64,000 nt of DNA from Streptomyces sp. NBC_00353 (GTDB lineage Bacteria > Actinomycetota > Actinomycetes > Streptomycetales > Streptomycetaceae): the NCBI RefSeq assembly GCF_036108815.1, contig NZ_CP107985.1, positions 6,693,501-6,757,500 of the forward strand, given 5' to 3'. The position numbers were made by a program, and so were the translations under genes. Under the pieces are notes generated by a model. That model worked only from the letters and a program-made list of their open reading frames with translations. It had not been told where the DNA came from and ran no database searches. This document shows, one piece after another, positions 17,997 through 26,688 of this stretch. The stretch's first letter is position 1. Every line of letters begins with the position of its first letter.

Positions 17997-18889
17997 GCCC
18001 CGTCTGGCTGGTCACCGGAGCCGCCGGCATGCTCGGCCGGGACGTCCTGGCCCGGCTCGCCGGCGAGTCCGTCACCGCGGTCGCCGCGAACCGCGTGGCC
18101 CTCGACATCGCCGACCCCGCCCTGGTGCGTGCCGCCCTGGAGTTCCACCGCCCCGCCGTCGTGGTGAACTGCGCCGCCTGGACCGCCGTCGACGACGCCG
18201 AGTCCCAGGAAAAGGCGGCGCTGCGGGTCAACGGCACGGGCCCCGAGGTCCTCGCCGCGGCCTGCCGTGAGCACGGCGTCGTGCTTCTCCAGGTCTCCAC
18301 CGACTACGTCTTCGCCGGGGACACCGAGAAGCCGTACCCGGAGGACGCCGCCGTCGGCCCCCGCAGTGCCTACGGCCGGACCAAACTGGCCGGGGAACGC
18401 GCGGTGCTGGACACCCTCCCGGACACCGGTTACGTCGTCCGTACCGCCTGGCTGTACGGCGCGTACGGCCCCAACTTCGTCCGTACGATGATCAAACTGG
18501 AGGGCGTCAAGGACGCCCTCGATGTGGTCGACGACCAGCGTGGGCAGCCCACTTGGACCGCTGATCTGGCCGACCGGCTCGTCCGGCTCGGACAGGCCGC
18601 CCTGGCCGGCGCCGTCCCCGCGGGCATCTACCACGGCACCAGCGGCGGGCAGACGACGTGGTTCGGCTTCACCCGGGAGATCTTCCGGCTGCTCGGGGCC
18701 GACCCGGCGCGTGTCCGTCCCACCACCAGCGACGCCTTCGTCCGGCCGGCACCCCGGCCCGCGTTCAGTGTGCTCGGACACGACCGCTGGGCGGCGGCCG
18801 GTATGGAACCGATCCGCGACTGGCGGGCGGCGCTGGAGGAGGCGTTCCCCGCTCTGCTCGCAGCGGAACGGCGCGGCTCGCAGCGGTGA
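17993..18889 (+). CDS. rmlD: dTDP-4-dehydrorhamnose reductase
   Basis: 298 residues from GTG at 17993, overlapping the rmlB stop by four bases; an earlier in-frame ATG would run backwards through rmlB and is rejected. NAD(P) motif VTGAAGMLGRDV near residue 6, NCAAWTAVDDAE, STDYVFAG, and YGRTKLAGE (catalytic Tyr/Lys). It performs the last reduction to dTDP-L-rhamnose. Convergent with rmlC, so the four-gene pathway is split over two strands. Confidence 0.95.
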   Translation: MSPVWLVTGAAGMLGRDVLARLAGESVTAVAANRVALDIADPALVRAALEFHRPAVVVNCAAWTAVDDAESQEKAALRVNGTGPEVLAAACREHGVVLLQVSTDYVFAGDTEKPYPEDAAVGPRSAYGRTKLAGERAVLDTLPDTGYVVRTAWLYGAYGPNFVRTMIKLEGVKDALDVVDDQRGQPTWTADLADRLVRLGQAALAGAVPAGIYHGTSGGQTTWFGFTREIFRLLGADPARVRPTTSDAFVRPAPRPAFSVLGHDRWAAAGMEPIRDWRAALEEAFPALLAAERRGSQR

Positions 18890-18907
18890 TCTCGACCTCT
18901 GAATTCC

Positions 18908-18942
18908 GCCGGGGCCGCCCGTACTTCCCGCGCGGCCCCGGC
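18908..18942. terminator. Terminator between rmlD and rmlC
   Basis: An 11-base-pair G+C stem (GCCGGGGCCGC at 18908-18918 with 18932-18942) in the 57-base gap between two convergent stops. Confidence 0.6.
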
Positions 18943-18946
18943 CTGC

Positions 18947-19546
18947 TCAGCCTCGGGCGCGCAGCTCCGCGTAGTACGCCTGACAGGCCTCGTACGACGG
19001 CAGCAGCCCCTGCTCCTCGGCCTCGGCCAGCGAGGGTGCGGCGGCATCCTTGTCGGAGAGGAGCGGCGTGACGCCCTCGGGCCATTCGATGCCCAGCTCG
19101 GGGTCGAGTGGATTGATGCCGCGTTCACGACCGGGCGCGTAGCCCTCGGAACACAGGTAGACGACCGCCGTGTCGTCGGTCAGCGCCATGAAGGAGTGGC
19201 CGAGCCCCTCGGCGACGTAGACGGCGTGATGAACCACGTCGTCGAGACGTACCGCTTCCCACCGCTTGTACGTGGGGGAGCCGACCCGGATGTCCACAAT
19301 GACGTCGAGCACCACGCCCCGTACACAGGTGACGTACTTGGCCTGGCTCGGCGGCACATCGGCGAAGTGGATGCCGCGCAGGGTGCCCCGGCTGGAGACC
19401 GAGAAGTTGGCCTGCGCCAGCTGCAGACCGTGTCCGGCGGCGTCGTTGAGGTCGGACCTCTTGAACCACTCGTGGAAGCTGCCGCGACTGTCCGGGAAGA
19501 GCTTGGGCTCATGCACCCAGGCCCCTGGCAAGGAGAGCTGCCGCAT
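18947..19546 (-). CDS. rmlC: dTDP-4-dehydrorhamnose 3,5-epimerase
   Basis: 199 residues from ATG with AAGGA upstream on the minus strand. Cupin fold with the family markers FPDSRGSFHEWF, RGTLRGIHFADVPPSQAKYV (catalytic His in RGIHF) and VAEGLGHSFMAL (substrate Tyr/His region). It epimerises C3 and C5 of the keto sugar between RmlB and RmlD. It is transcribed toward rmlD and away from proB, with its own promoter in the 350-base gap before proB. Confidence 0.94.
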   Translation of the reverse strand: MRQLSLPGAWVHEPKLFPDSRGSFHEWFKRSDLNDAAGHGLQLAQANFSVSSRGTLRGIHFADVPPSQAKYVTCVRGVVLDVIVDIRVGSPTYKRWEAVRLDDVVHHAVYVAEGLGHSFMALTDDTAVVYLCSEGYAPGRERGINPLDPELGIEWPEGVTPLLSDKDAAAPSLAEAEEQGLLPSYEACQAYYAELRARG

Positions 19547-19896
19547 GCGATCACATCCTTGTTCTGGCGTTCGAGACAGACCGGAATGGCGAAAGCCAAT
19601 TTAACGGGAATTGTCGCCGTTCATGGCTCCGGTGAATGAGATGTCCCGATAGCCGATTGGATTGATGCGCAATGATTGAAACCGGCCACGGTGGTACGGA
19701 ATATGTGAATCATTTGATGTGACTTTCGTTGTCACGCCATCCACGGGCTGTGCGGTCATTACTCCGTGGCCGGAGGATGGAAAGTGGGAGTCCGATTATC
19801 GGGAACGCCTGTTCGGTCCGATGGCCCACCCTGCTCGCGTACCCTGACGGCCAGGCAGACGAAGCCGATGACGATGAAGACGACGAGGGCAGGAAC
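19547..19896. other. Divergent intergenic region rmlC/proB
   Basis: About 350 bases. An in-frame extension of proB runs through the right half (from 19729) but lacks a ribosome site and the conserved ProB N-terminus, so I treat it as non-coding. A weak GTGAC-N7-GTCAC inverted pair is at 19719-19735 within an A+T-richer segment (19640-19740). No clear promoter hexamers. Confidence 0.4.
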
Positions 19897-21030
19897 GTGC
19901 ACGTGGCAGGGGCAAGGCAGGGTGTGACCGAAGCGCGCAGGATCGTGATCAAGGTCGGTTCCTCGTCCCTGACCACCGCGGCCGGCGGCCTCGACGCCGA
20001 CCGGGTCGACGCGCTCGTCGATGTCCTCGCCAAGGTCCGGAGCGGCGGGGAGAAGGAGATCGTTCTCGTCTCCTCCGGAGCCATCGCCGCCGGACTCGCC
20101 CCGCTCGGCCTGCACCGCCGGCCCCGGGACCTGGCCAGGCAGCAGGCCGCGGCCAGCGTCGGCCAGGGGCTGCTCGTCGCCCGTTACACCGCCTCCTTCG
20201 CGCGTTACGGCGTACGCGTCGGCCAGGTGCTGCTCACGAGCAACGACACCAGCCGCCGCGCTCACTACCGCAACGCCTACCGCACCCTCGACCAGCTCCT
20301 GGCGATGGGTGCGCTCCCGATCGTCAACGAGAACGACACCGTCGCCACCGACGAGATCCGGTTCGGTGACAACGACCGGCTCGCCGCGCTCGTCGCCCAT
20401 CTCGTCCGCGCCGATCTGCTGGTCCTCCTCTCCGATGTGGACGGCCTCTACGACGGCGACCCCAGCACCCCCGGCACCTCACGCATCGCCGAAGTGACCG
20501 GCCCGGCCGATCTGGCCGATGTCACCATCGGCAGCGCGGGAAAGTCGGGCGTCGGTACCGGCGGCATGGTCACCAAGGTCGAAGCCGCCCGAATCGCCAC
20601 GGCCGCCGGAGTGCCGGTCGTCCTGACCTCCGCGAGCCGCGCCGCCGACGCCCTCGCCGGCCGCGACACCGGTACGTACTTCCGCCGCACCGGACGCCGT
20701 TCGGCGGACCGGCTGCTCTGGCTGGCCCACGCCTCCACCCCGCAGGGGTCGCTGACCCTCGACGACGGGGCGGTGCAGGCCGTCGTCGAACGCCACAGCT
20801 CGCTGCTGCCGGCCGGGATCGCCTCCGTCGAGGGCGAATTCACCGCGGGGGACCCGGTGGAACTGCGCGACCTCCAGGGCCGCCCCGTGGCCCGCGGACT
20901 CGTCAACTTCGATGCCAAGGAGATTCCGCAGCTGCTCGGCCGGTCCACCCGGGACCTGGCGCGCGAACTCGGCCCGGCGTACGAACGCGAGGTCGTACAC
21001 AGGGACGATCTGGTCATCCTGCACCGCTGA
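19897..21030 (+). CDS. proB: Glutamate 5-kinase
   Basis: 377 residues from the GTG at 19897 (GAGGG seven bases upstream); GTG at 19924 with AAGG upstream is an equally good start and would begin right at the conserved TEARRIVIKVGSSSL. Amino-acid kinase domain: KVGSSSLT, SSGAIAAG, NENDTVATDEIRFGDND, and GTGGMVTKVEAA. A C-terminal PUA domain (from about 290, GDPVELRDLQGRPVARGLVNFDAKEI) completes the E. coli-like form. It phosphorylates glutamate in the first proline step. proA lies two genes downstream on the same strand. Confidence 0.95.
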   Translation: MHVAGARQGVTEARRIVIKVGSSSLTTAAGGLDADRVDALVDVLAKVRSGGEKEIVLVSSGAIAAGLAPLGLHRRPRDLARQQAAASVGQGLLVARYTASFARYGVRVGQVLLTSNDTSRRAHYRNAYRTLDQLLAMGALPIVNENDTVATDEIRFGDNDRLAALVAHLVRADLLVLLSDVDGLYDGDPSTPGTSRIAEVTGPADLADVTIGSAGKSGVGTGGMVTKVEAARIATAAGVPVVLTSASRAADALAGRDTGTYFRRTGRRSADRLLWLAHASTPQGSLTLDDGAVQAVVERHSSLLPAGIASVEGEFTAGDPVELRDLQGRPVARGLVNFDAKEIPQLLGRSTRDLARELGPAYEREVVHRDDLVILHR

Positions 21031-21173
21031 CCGGCCCCCTGAAACGGCTGAAAGTCCGGACTTCGGGCAGAGACCTTCATGAAAACCGCCCCACGCCAGG
21101 CCCCGGGCTGGTCAACTTTGTAACGGGGACACAGCGGGGTACAGCACAGCAACGCATTCACAGGAGGCCGCCG

Positions 21174-21677
21174 GTGAGACGAGCTCGCCCGGGGGCGCCG
21201 CCCCGAGGAACGGGTGGCCGCGCCTTGACCAGCGTCGGAGCAGGTGTCGGCTTCGACGAGGTCCGGTCCGTCGACCGGACCGCCGACGGGACCAGCACCG
21301 ACCCCGAGCCGGTGGTGGCGAAGGAGGAACACACCCGGTCGAAGCTGTGGCACATCACGCTCAGCGTCTCGGGTACCGAGACACCGCTGAAGGAGGTCAG
21401 GCGCGGTCTCGAACAGCTCGCCAACGACCATCCCTTCCTGCTGACCAGCCGGTACGCCAACGACCACGCGGAGATCCGCTACTGGGAAGAGGCACGGGAC
21501 CTGCACGACGCGGCGGCGGTCGCACTGCGGCTGTGGGGCGAGCACCGCTCCAGCGCCAAGCTGCCGCCCTGGGAGATCGTCGGCCTGGAGGTCATCGACC
21601 GGGAGACGTACCACCAGCGCATCGCCGAGGGATACGGACCGCCCCCGGCGGCCCCGGTCGGCGTCCACCCGTACTGA
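21174..21677 (+). CDS. Conserved small protein between proB and proA
   Basis: 167 residues from GTG; AGGAGG six bases upstream (21162-21167) makes this start strong. The first 50 residues are polar and probably disordered. The rest ([26 protein letters not shown], then [33 protein letters not shown], then [14 protein letters not shown]) reads as beta-alpha-beta-beta-alpha-beta, compatible with an ACT-like or similar small alpha/beta fold; this is inference. I do not recognise a named family. Its position inside the proline pathway hints at a regulatory or accessory role, but in Streptomyces this may simply be conserved gene order. Confidence 0.8.
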   Translation: MRRARPGAPPRGTGGRALTSVGAGVGFDEVRSVDRTADGTSTDPEPVVAKEEHTRSKLWHITLSVSGTETPLKEVRRGLEQLANDHPFLLTSRYANDHAEIRYWEEARDLHDAAAVALRLWGEHRSSAKLPPWEIVGLEVIDRETYHQRIAEGYGPPPAAPVGVHPY

Positions 21678-21759
21678 CCGTTCGGCTCCACTTGGGACGG
21701 CCGTCTCGCATCACGGGATACCTGCGGGATGCCCGCAGTGTGCGCACTACTCTGCGGGC

Positions 21760-23043
21760 ATGACCACGCTTTCGCCGTACGACAACATGTCCCCGGTCGC
21801 CCAGGCCGCCTACCGGGCCCGCTCCGCCGCCGCCGACATCGCGCCACTGCCGCGCGCGGCGAAGGACGACGCGCTGCTGGCGATCGCGGACGCGCTGGAA
21901 GTGCGGACGGCCGAGATCGTCGCGGCCAACGCCGAGGACGTGACCCGTGCGCGCGAGGCCGGGACCAGCGAATCGATCGTCGACCGGCTCACCCTCACTC
22001 CCGAGCGGATCCGGGCCATCGCCGCCGATGTGCGGGACGTGGCGGCGCTGCCCGACCCGGTCGGCGAAGTGGTGCGCGGCTCGACCCTGCCCAACGGCAT
22101 CGACCTGCGTCAGGTCCGGGTGCCGCTCGGCGTGGTCGGGATCATCTACGAGGCCCGGCCCAACGTCACAGTGGACGCCGCGGTGCTCTGCCTGAAGTCC
22201 GGCAATGCCGTCCTGCTGCGCGGCTCGTCCTCCGCGTACGCCTCCAACACCGCACTCGTCCGGGTGCTGCGCGACGCGGTCGGCGGCTCCGGACTGCCGG
22301 CCGACGCGGTGCAGCTGGTGCCGGGCGAGAACCGTGACTCGGTACGGGAACTGATGCGGGCCCGCGGTCTTGTCGACGTACTGATCCCGCGCGGCGGTGC
22401 CTCCCTGATCCGCACGGTCGTCGAGGAGTCCACCGTTCCGGTCATCGAGACCGGTACCGGCAACTGCCATGTGTACGTGGACGCGCAGACCGACCTCGAC
22501 ATGGCCGTCGACATCCTCATCAACTCCAAGGCCCAGCGGCCGAGTGTCTGCAACGCGGCCGAGACGCTGCTGGTCCACAAGGACATCGCCGCGGAGTTCC
22601 TGCCCCGGGCGCTGGACGCGCTGGCCGACGCAGGGGTGACGGTGCACGGCGACGAGCGGGTGCTGGAGTTCGCCGAGGGGTCCAAGGCCACCGTCGTGCC
22701 GGCGACGCCGGACGACTGGGAGACCGAGTACCTCTCGTACGACATCGCGGCCGCCGTCGTCGAATCGCTGGACGCGGCCGTCGCCCACATCCGGCTCTGG
22801 TCCTCCGGCCACACCGAGGCGATCGTCACCACGTCGCAGGCTGCCGCCCGCCGGTTCACTCAACTGGTGGATTCCACGACGGTCGCCGTGAACGCGTCCA
22901 CCCGGTTCACCGACGGGGGGCAGTTCGGGTTCGGTGCGGAGATCGGAATCTCCACCCAGAAACTGCACGCCAGGGGCCCGATGGGCCTGCCGGAGCTGAC
23001 CTCGACGAAGTACATCGTGACCGGGGACGGTCACGTACGGTGA
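21760..23043 (+). CDS. proA: Gamma-glutamyl phosphate reductase
   Basis: 427 residues from ATG. Aldehyde-dehydrogenase superfamily: [48 protein letters not shown], and the catalytic Cys in [14 protein letters not shown]. The end is [17 protein letters not shown]. It reduces glutamyl-5-phosphate to the semialdehyde with NADPH, following ProB. Length agrees with the family (about 417). Confidence 0.96.
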   Translation: MTTLSPYDNMSPVAQAAYRARSAAADIAPLPRAAKDDALLAIADALEVRTAEIVAANAEDVTRAREAGTSESIVDRLTLTPERIRAIAADVRDVAALPDPVGEVVRGSTLPNGIDLRQVRVPLGVVGIIYEARPNVTVDAAVLCLKSGNAVLLRGSSSAYASNTALVRVLRDAVGGSGLPADAVQLVPGENRDSVRELMRARGLVDVLIPRGGASLIRTVVEESTVPVIETGTGNCHVYVDAQTDLDMAVDILINSKAQRPSVCNAAETLLVHKDIAAEFLPRALDALADAGVTVHGDERVLEFAEGSKATVVPATPDDWETEYLSYDIAAAVVESLDAAVAHIRLWSSGHTEAIVTTSQAAARRFTQLVDSTTVAVNASTRFTDGGQFGFGAEIGISTQKLHARGPMGLPELTSTKYIVTGDGHVR

Positions 23044-23109
23044 TCTTGGGTACCCGGCGAGTTTGCAGTCTCCCTGCCCAAAACGACCCGCCGGGGCTAC
23101 GCTGAAGCT

Positions 23110-23709
23110 GTGCCGGACGACGTGGGGGGCAGGCCGTTTCCGGACGGCTGGGAGCCCGACGACGACCGCGGGGGCGCGGACGAGGACTTCGCCTCCGTGG
23201 TGTTCGACGAGGACTTCGTCCGGGCTGCCCAGTTCCATGAAGAAACCGCGGTCGAGCGGCTGTTGGCTGCCGCCCAGGCGCGTGCCGAGGCCGAGGCCGC
23301 CCGGGCCCGCGCCGGCGGCGGCCCCGCCGACGACGAACTGTACGACGACGGATACGGGCCGGGCAGCGCATACGGCCGCGGGAGCCCCTACGGCGACCCG
23401 CTGGACCACGACGGGCTCGACGACTACGACAACGGCCCGTACGGGCGCCACGGCGGCTCTCTACGCCCCTACCGGGGCGCTGCGCGGTGGCACCGCCCGG
23501 TGGCTTGGCTGCTCGCGCTGCTGATGGGCATCGGCATGGTCGCGCTGGCCTTCAGCGCCGTCTACCGGGGCGCCTCGGCCAACCGTCAGGACCAGGTCCC
23601 ACCACCCGCCACGACCGGCGTGGACAGCGCGCCCGGCTCCGGTGCCACCCCATCCGCTTCCGCCGACTATTTCCGCCCCGCGGTGTCTGCGGTCCCACGC
23701 ACGCACTGA
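23110..23709 (+). CDS. Single-pass membrane protein with SVVFDE motif
   Basis: 199 residues from GTG. Acidic cytoplasmic N-terminus with the segment DFASVVFDEDFVRAAQ (residues 27-41) followed by an amphipathic, Ala/Glu-rich helix (50-70), a Gly/Tyr/Asp-rich low-complexity stretch (71-120), one membrane helix (about 131-152) and a 45-residue Ser/Pro-rich external tail. The same SVVFDE-FVRAA motif begins the next gene, so the two look like diverged paralogues. Function unknown; location near an LCP glycopolymer ligase suggests the envelope, which is inference only. Confidence 0.8.
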   Translation: MPDDVGGRPFPDGWEPDDDRGGADEDFASVVFDEDFVRAAQFHEETAVERLLAAAQARAEAEAARARAGGGPADDELYDDGYGPGSAYGRGSPYGDPLDHDGLDDYDNGPYGRHGGSLRPYRGAARWHRPVAWLLALLMGIGMVALAFSAVYRGASANRQDQVPPPATTGVDSAPGSGATPSASADYFRPAVSAVPRTH

Positions 23710-23723
23710 TGCGCGGCCGCCAT

Positions 23724-23758
23724 GGCGCGTGAGAGCTCGCTCCGAGTTCTCACACGCC
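23724..23758 (+). terminator. Terminator after the first SVVFDE-motif gene
   Basis: 11-pair stem with one G-T pair (23729-23739 with 23743-23753), extended by GGCG/CGCC across one-base bulges, 15 bases after the stop. Confidence 0.55.
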
Positions 23759-23937
23759 AGAGCGTTTACGTTGGTGGCAATCGACCTACCCTGAAAGTGT
23801 GACCCCTCCCCCGGAGGGGGCTTCTCACTCGTCCGCACACGCGAACCCGTGACGGACAGGCCCTGCCCGAGGCCCTTTCGGCCGAAGCAGTGCGTAGCGT
23901 GTCGGCTTCGGCCGGTGACGTGGAGTCGGGAGAAGTC

Positions 23938-25074
23938 ATGACAGGCCGTGGAGAACCGCCAGAAGGAGCACCCGAGGGGCTCCCCGGCGGTGGTGAGGAC
24001 GAGTACCGGTCCGTCGTCTTCGACGAGTCGTTCGTCCGTGCTGCCCGGCTCCAGGAATTCTCCGCCCAGGAGCGCATGGGCGAGCACGCCCGCGCCGTAC
24101 GCAGCCTCCCGGCCCGGCACTTCCGCACCGGAACCCGGGCCGTCATCGCCCTGATCGTCCTGATAGCCCTCGCCTTTGCCACGGCCGTCTACATGGGCCT
24201 CAGCAATCCGTACCAGCCACCCGTCGGCACACGCGCCGAACCGCTCCGGTCGACCGTCATACCCCTGGCGCCCCGCGGCGCCGTCCCCGGCGGCAAGGCT
24301 GCCGACCTCTACGCCACGAGCCCTGCCGCCCACTTCCGGACAGGTGCCGCTGGCATCAACCTTCCGATGACCCGGCGGACCGAAAACTTCTCGGACAGCC
24401 AGGTGATCACTGCCCTGACCACGGTCAAGGACTATCTGGTGGCGTCCTCCCTCGACCCCGACGTCCTCACCGGCGGCTCGGTGCGGCCGGTGGGGCTGCT
24501 GCTCGACCCGGACCAGACGAACCAGTTCGACCGGAGCATGACCCGATCGGCCGACGACGGGCAGCATGCCGCGACCGGCTGGCTGGTGCGGTTCGACCCG
24601 GCGAAGGTGGCGCTGGCCGACCCGGACATCCGGGTCCAGGGCACCCTGGCCTACTCCGAGGCGGGGTCCGACACCCTGGAGGTGGTCTCGGACCACACCT
24701 TCACGTACGCCCTGCGTCCGGCCGCCTCAGGCCCCCGACAAGCAGGCAGCGTCTCGCTGTTCACCGTACGGCGCGAGCTGCACTTCCGCTTCGACCGGGA
24801 GGACCTGCGGCTGCACCGGCTGGAGCTGCGGACCAGTTACGTCCAGGCCGGACCGCAGGCCTGCTCGACGGACAGGACCGGCACCCTGCACCCGCTGCTC
24901 GCCGGCGAGCGCTCGGCTTCCCGCGGGCCGGCGGGCACCGACCCGTATGCGACGGGCCGGCCCACAGCGGCGCTCTGCGGGACGCTGGAGGTCAGCTCCC
25001 GGCCGGCCCGGGCCCCTGAGGGCTCCCCGGGTCCTCCGTCCCCGACTGCCGGGTCGCCCCGGAGTCATCCGTAG
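23938..25074 (+). CDS. Single-pass membrane protein with SVVFDE motif and extracytoplasmic domain
   Basis: 378 residues from ATG 23938, chosen over an earlier in-frame ATG at 23890 because GGGAG lies just upstream. Residues 22-38 (EYRSVVFDESFVRAARL) match the preceding gene's motif. One membrane helix at about 68-86 is followed by a roughly 290-residue external part with beta-rich character (GWLVRFDPAKVALADPDIRVQGTL style segments) and a Pro/Ser-rich end. No enzyme motif seen. Its 3' end overlaps the convergent M48 protease gene by 83 bases. Function unknown. Confidence 0.8.
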   Translation: MTGRGEPPEGAPEGLPGGGEDEYRSVVFDESFVRAARLQEFSAQERMGEHARAVRSLPARHFRTGTRAVIALIVLIALAFATAVYMGLSNPYQPPVGTRAEPLRSTVIPLAPRGAVPGGKAADLYATSPAAHFRTGAAGINLPMTRRTENFSDSQVITALTTVKDYLVASSLDPDVLTGGSVRPVGLLLDPDQTNQFDRSMTRSADDGQHAATGWLVRFDPAKVALADPDIRVQGTLAYSEAGSDTLEVVSDHTFTYALRPAASGPRQAGSVSLFTVRRELHFRFDREDLRLHRLELRTSYVQAGPQACSTDRTGTLHPLLAGERSASRGPAGTDPYATGRPTAALCGTLEVSSRPARAPEGSPGPPSPTAGSPRSHP

Positions 25075-26137
25075 CGCCACCCTTGCCTGCCGCACCACCG
25101 CCATGGCTGCCGCCGGTGAACTTGTCGCGCAGCTTGCCGCCCAGGTCCCCGGCGCCGCCGGCTATGTCGCCGACGAGCTTCATCAGCGGGTCCTTGCTGG
25201 TGCGCACCGAGTCGGCGTAGTGCGAGGCGGACTCCCGGAACGAGTCCGTCACCGACGTGTCCTTGTCGTCCTCGCGCCGTGGGTAGTGGCCGTCCATGAT
25301 CCGCTGGTAGTCGCGGCTCTCGGACCACTTCTTCAACTCGGCCGCGCGCACCGTGGTGAACGGGTGGGATCGGGGCAGCACATTGAGGATCTTGAGTACG
25401 GAATCGCGCAGGTCGCCACCCTTCTCGTACTCGTCCGCCTGGGCGAGGAAGGCGTCCACATTCATCTCGTGCAGATGATTGCCGCCGGCAATCTTCATCA
25501 GACCGCGCATGGAGGCCTGCAGATCCTGGCCGACCAGCAGCCCCGCCCGGTCCGCGGACAGCTCCGACTTGCGGAACCACTCGCGCAGCGCCATCACGAT
25601 CGTCATGATCGCCACATTGCCGAGCGGGATCCAGGCGACCTTCAGGGCGAGATTGGTGAGGAACAGCAGAATCGTGCGGTAGACGGCGTGACCGGAGAGG
25701 GCGTGCCCCACCTCATGGCCGACGACCGCCCGCATCTCCTCCTCGTCGAGCAGCTCCACCAGCCCCGTCGTCACCACGATGATCGGCTCGTCGAGACCGA
25801 TGCACATGGCATTCGGCTGCGGGTCCTGGTTCACGTACATCGGCGGGACCTTCTCCAGGTCCAGGATGTAACAGGCGTCGCGCAGCATGTCGTTGAGATG
25901 GGCGAACTGGGCGTCACTCACCCGTACGGAGTCGGAGAGGAAGAGCAAACGCAGACTGCGCTCGGGCAGCAGGCCGCTCAGCGCCTTGAACACGGTGTCG
26001 AAGCCGCTCAGCTTGCGCAGGGCCACCAGAGCCGACCGGTCCGCCGGGTGTTCGTACGCCCGGGACGAGATGCCCGAGAAACGCCTGCGCTGCCTGCTCG
26101 GCACGTGCTCGTGACTCGCGTGGCTGTTGTCGGTCAT
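24992..26137 (-). CDS. M48-family membrane metallopeptidase
   Basis: 381 residues from ATG at 26137. Zincin motif VVGHEVGHALSGH (HEVGH at 141-145) and the third-ligand helix with ELSADRAGLL near 193, separated by two hydrophobic segments (TILLFLTNLALKVAWI and VAIMTIVMAL), the HtpX/Ste24-like layout. A Gly/Ser-rich tail (about 330-381) is disordered. Predicted to cleave membrane or misfolded proteins at the inner face. Downstream it overlaps the convergent SVVFDE gene by 83 bases; upstream it is divergent from a tiny membrane-protein gene. Confidence 0.9.
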   Translation of the reverse strand: MTDNSHASHEHVPSRQRRRFSGISSRAYEHPADRSALVALRKLSGFDTVFKALSGLLPERSLRLLFLSDSVRVSDAQFAHLNDMLRDACYILDLEKVPPMYVNQDPQPNAMCIGLDEPIIVVTTGLVELLDEEEMRAVVGHEVGHALSGHAVYRTILLFLTNLALKVAWIPLGNVAIMTIVMALREWFRKSELSADRAGLLVGQDLQASMRGLMKIAGGNHLHEMNVDAFLAQADEYEKGGDLRDSVLKILNVLPRSHPFTTVRAAELKKWSESRDYQRIMDGHYPRREDDKDTSVTDSFRESASHYADSVRTSKDPLMKLVGDIAGGAGDLGGKLRDKFTGGSHGGGAAGKGGATDDSGATRQSGTEDPGSPQGPGPAGS

Positions 26138-26248
26138 GAACTGGGCCCCCTGTTCGTACGAGACGTCGCTCGCCCCCTGACAAGTCCCAGCGTAGGTGCT
26201 GGGGCTACGGTGTGCGGGGGGCTGTGGATAACTGAGGAGACGCCCAAC

Positions 26249-26401
26249 ATGCCGCACACCGTTGCTCTGCTCGCCGCCGCATCCGAGGACCAGGGCCCGG
26301 GCAACACCCTTCGGATCGTGCTGCTCGCCGCGCTCATCGGCGCGGCGCTGCTCGCCTGGTTCCTGCTGCGCGGATACCGCAACGACGACAACAACGACTG
26401 A
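26249..26401 (+). CDS. Small membrane protein (50 aa)
   Basis: 50 residues from ATG with GAGGAG nine bases upstream (26234-26239). Short polar N-terminus, one strong membrane helix (LRIVLLAALIGAALLAWFLL, about residues 21-40), and a charged tail RGYRNDDNND that predicts the C-terminus in the cytoplasm. Codon usage is typical of the strain. Divergent from the M48 protease and followed by another tiny membrane gene and nadD. No function known to me. Confidence 0.7.
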   Translation: MPHTVALLAAASEDQGPGNTLRIVLLAALIGAALLAWFLLRGYRNDDNND

Positions 26402-26485
26402 GTCGGCGTGAGCGTGCCCGGGGCCCCCGCATACGATGTCCGCGACGTCTTCCTTCCGACTCCCGATCGATAGGTCCTGCCGAAG

Positions 26486-26650
26486 ATGAGCCTCACGAGC
26501 ACCGCACACCAGCTGGTCACTCTCGCCTCCGAGGGCGGCGAGCACGGTGGTAACCACGAAAGCCTCAGCCCGTACCTCACCGGGGGCGGTGCGTTCGTCA
26601 CGCTTCTGCTCCTGCTGTGGATCACCACCCGCTTCAACCGCGACCGCTGA
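26486..26650 (+). CDS. Small membrane protein (54 aa)
   Basis: 54 residues from ATG at 26486 to TGA at 26648-26650. N-terminal polar, His/Gly-containing half, then one membrane helix ([17 protein letters not shown]) and a basic end RFNRDR. Ribosome site is weak (GAAG). Located 38 bases before nadD on the same strand. It resembles the short Streptomyces proteins often left unannotated in front of nadD. Function unknown. Confidence 0.65.
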   Translation: MSLTSTAHQLVTLASEGGEHGGNHESLSPYLTGGGAFVTLLLLLWITTRFNRDR

Positions 26651-26688
26651 GGCAGAGGCGTACAGCTGTGCCAGTAGGCTCTGCACGC

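Noticed and set aside
19729..19896. N-terminal extension of ProB from an upstream ATG
   Set aside because: No ribosome site, acidic low-complexity sequence, and the conserved ProB N-terminus starts near 19924; treated as intergenic.
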